From assembly GCF_014650715.1 (NCBI RefSeq), contig NZ_BMVM01000001.1, forward strand, positions 1,054,001 to 1,118,000: DNA of 64,000 bases. Direction: 5' to 3'. Below the pieces are notes generated by a model. The model saw only the letters and a program-made list of their open reading frames with translations, searched no databases and was not told the DNA's origin. Position numbers and translations under genes: made by a program. How positions within the stretch are numbered: the first letter of the stretch is position 1; each line of letters begins with the position of its first letter. This DNA comes from Streptomyces bluensis. Lineage in GTDB: Bacteria > Actinomycetota > Actinomycetes > Streptomycetales > Streptomycetaceae. This document shows positions 63,874-64,000 of the stretch, piece after piece.

Positions 63874-64000
63874 TCACGCCTGGAAGACGTGCCGGCGGAT
63901 CGCCGCGGCGTTGGAGAAGATACGGATACCGAGGACGACCACGACGCCCGTGGACAGCTGGGCGCCGACACCCAGCTTGTCGCCCAGGAACACGATCAGC
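63874..64000 (-). CDS. sbp: Small basic protein (Sbp, DUF1290), N-terminus outside window
   Basis: The last 41 codons of a small membrane protein, ending FSNAAAIRRHVFQA. The visible LIVFLGDKLGVGAQLSTGVVVVLGIRIFSN is a hydrophobic segment typical of the small basic protein family. Its stop at 63874-63876 overlaps the start region of the DUF881 gene, so the two are translationally coupled. Confidence 0.88.
   Translation of the reverse strand, partial: LIVFLGDKLGVGAQLSTGVVVVLGIRIFSNAAAIRRHVFQA

Overview
The window is a high-GC actinobacterial chromosome segment, almost certainly from a Streptomyces. The signs are GC-rich codon use with rare TTA codons, many GTG starts, a divergent third EF-Tu (Tuf3 type), a second apolipoprotein N-acyltransferase, a DUF5999 small protein, and the conserved actinobacterial gcvP / MerR / DUF151 / FtsR / GarA / DUF881 / Sbp block at the right edge. 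From memory, the order tuf3 ... lnt ... ung ... gcvP ... dinB ... garA matches the SCO13xx region of S. coelicolor. No tRNA, rRNA, CRISPR array, prophage or intact insertion sequence was seen.

Left part (1-8.5 kb): a truncated type-B carboxylesterase, then a tightly coupled six-gene catabolic operon on the minus strand: MFS transporter, Dak-type kinase, RpiB-like isomerase, TIM-like isomerase, TIM-barrel decarboxylase-like protein and a PGDH_C-type dehydrogenase. A FadR-type regulator diverges from it, with a perfect 17-bp palindrome in between. The gene set fits oxidation and decarboxylation of the branched sugar acid D-apionate to L-erythrulose, phosphorylation, and two isomerisations to D-erythrose 4-phosphate. 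From 8.5 to 18 kb come a single-pass membrane protein, an MFS exporter, a spermidine-synthase-fold protein, EF-Tu3, a TVP38/VTT membrane protein, and a second sugar operon (Gfo/Idh/MocA oxidoreductase, PmoA-like, cupin) behind a LacI-type operator.

Middle (18-43 kb): uppP, regulator and dehydrogenase debris, a TTA-containing 59-codon gene in front of a chloramphenicol-phosphotransferase-like kinase, apolipoprotein N-acyltransferase, an FAD monooxygenase with a divergent TetR regulator and two palindromic operators, a DinB-fold protein, ung, an orphan oligopeptide-binding lipoprotein, two FabG-like reductases, a DUF3037 / HipA-like kinase pair, a Rieske lipoprotein, two FMN-binding split-barrel proteins (one divergent from a MocR regulator with leaderless-looking promoters), LysR, and three EamA-type transporters.

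The stretch 43-47.7 kb looks accessory. It holds a PadR regulator, a threefold 18-bp repeat, an aminoglycoside-phosphotransferase-like protein, an HTH plus Clp-N protein whose start codon lies inside a perfect 27-bp inverted repeat, a secreted four-cysteine protein, a TTA-containing membrane protein, and a 2-hydroxyacid dehydrogenase remnant. From 47.7 to 57 kb come an SDR, a PhzF-like isomerase, a CPBP protease, a glutamate-cysteine-ligase-family enzyme, small Streptomyces-type orphans, and gcvP behind a tandem glycine riboswitch. The right end (57.4-64 kb) carries a PRC-barrel protein, DNA polymerase IV, and the GarA/FtsR/ResR-like island that is also found in Mycobacterium (Rv1823-Rv1832), here without gcvH.
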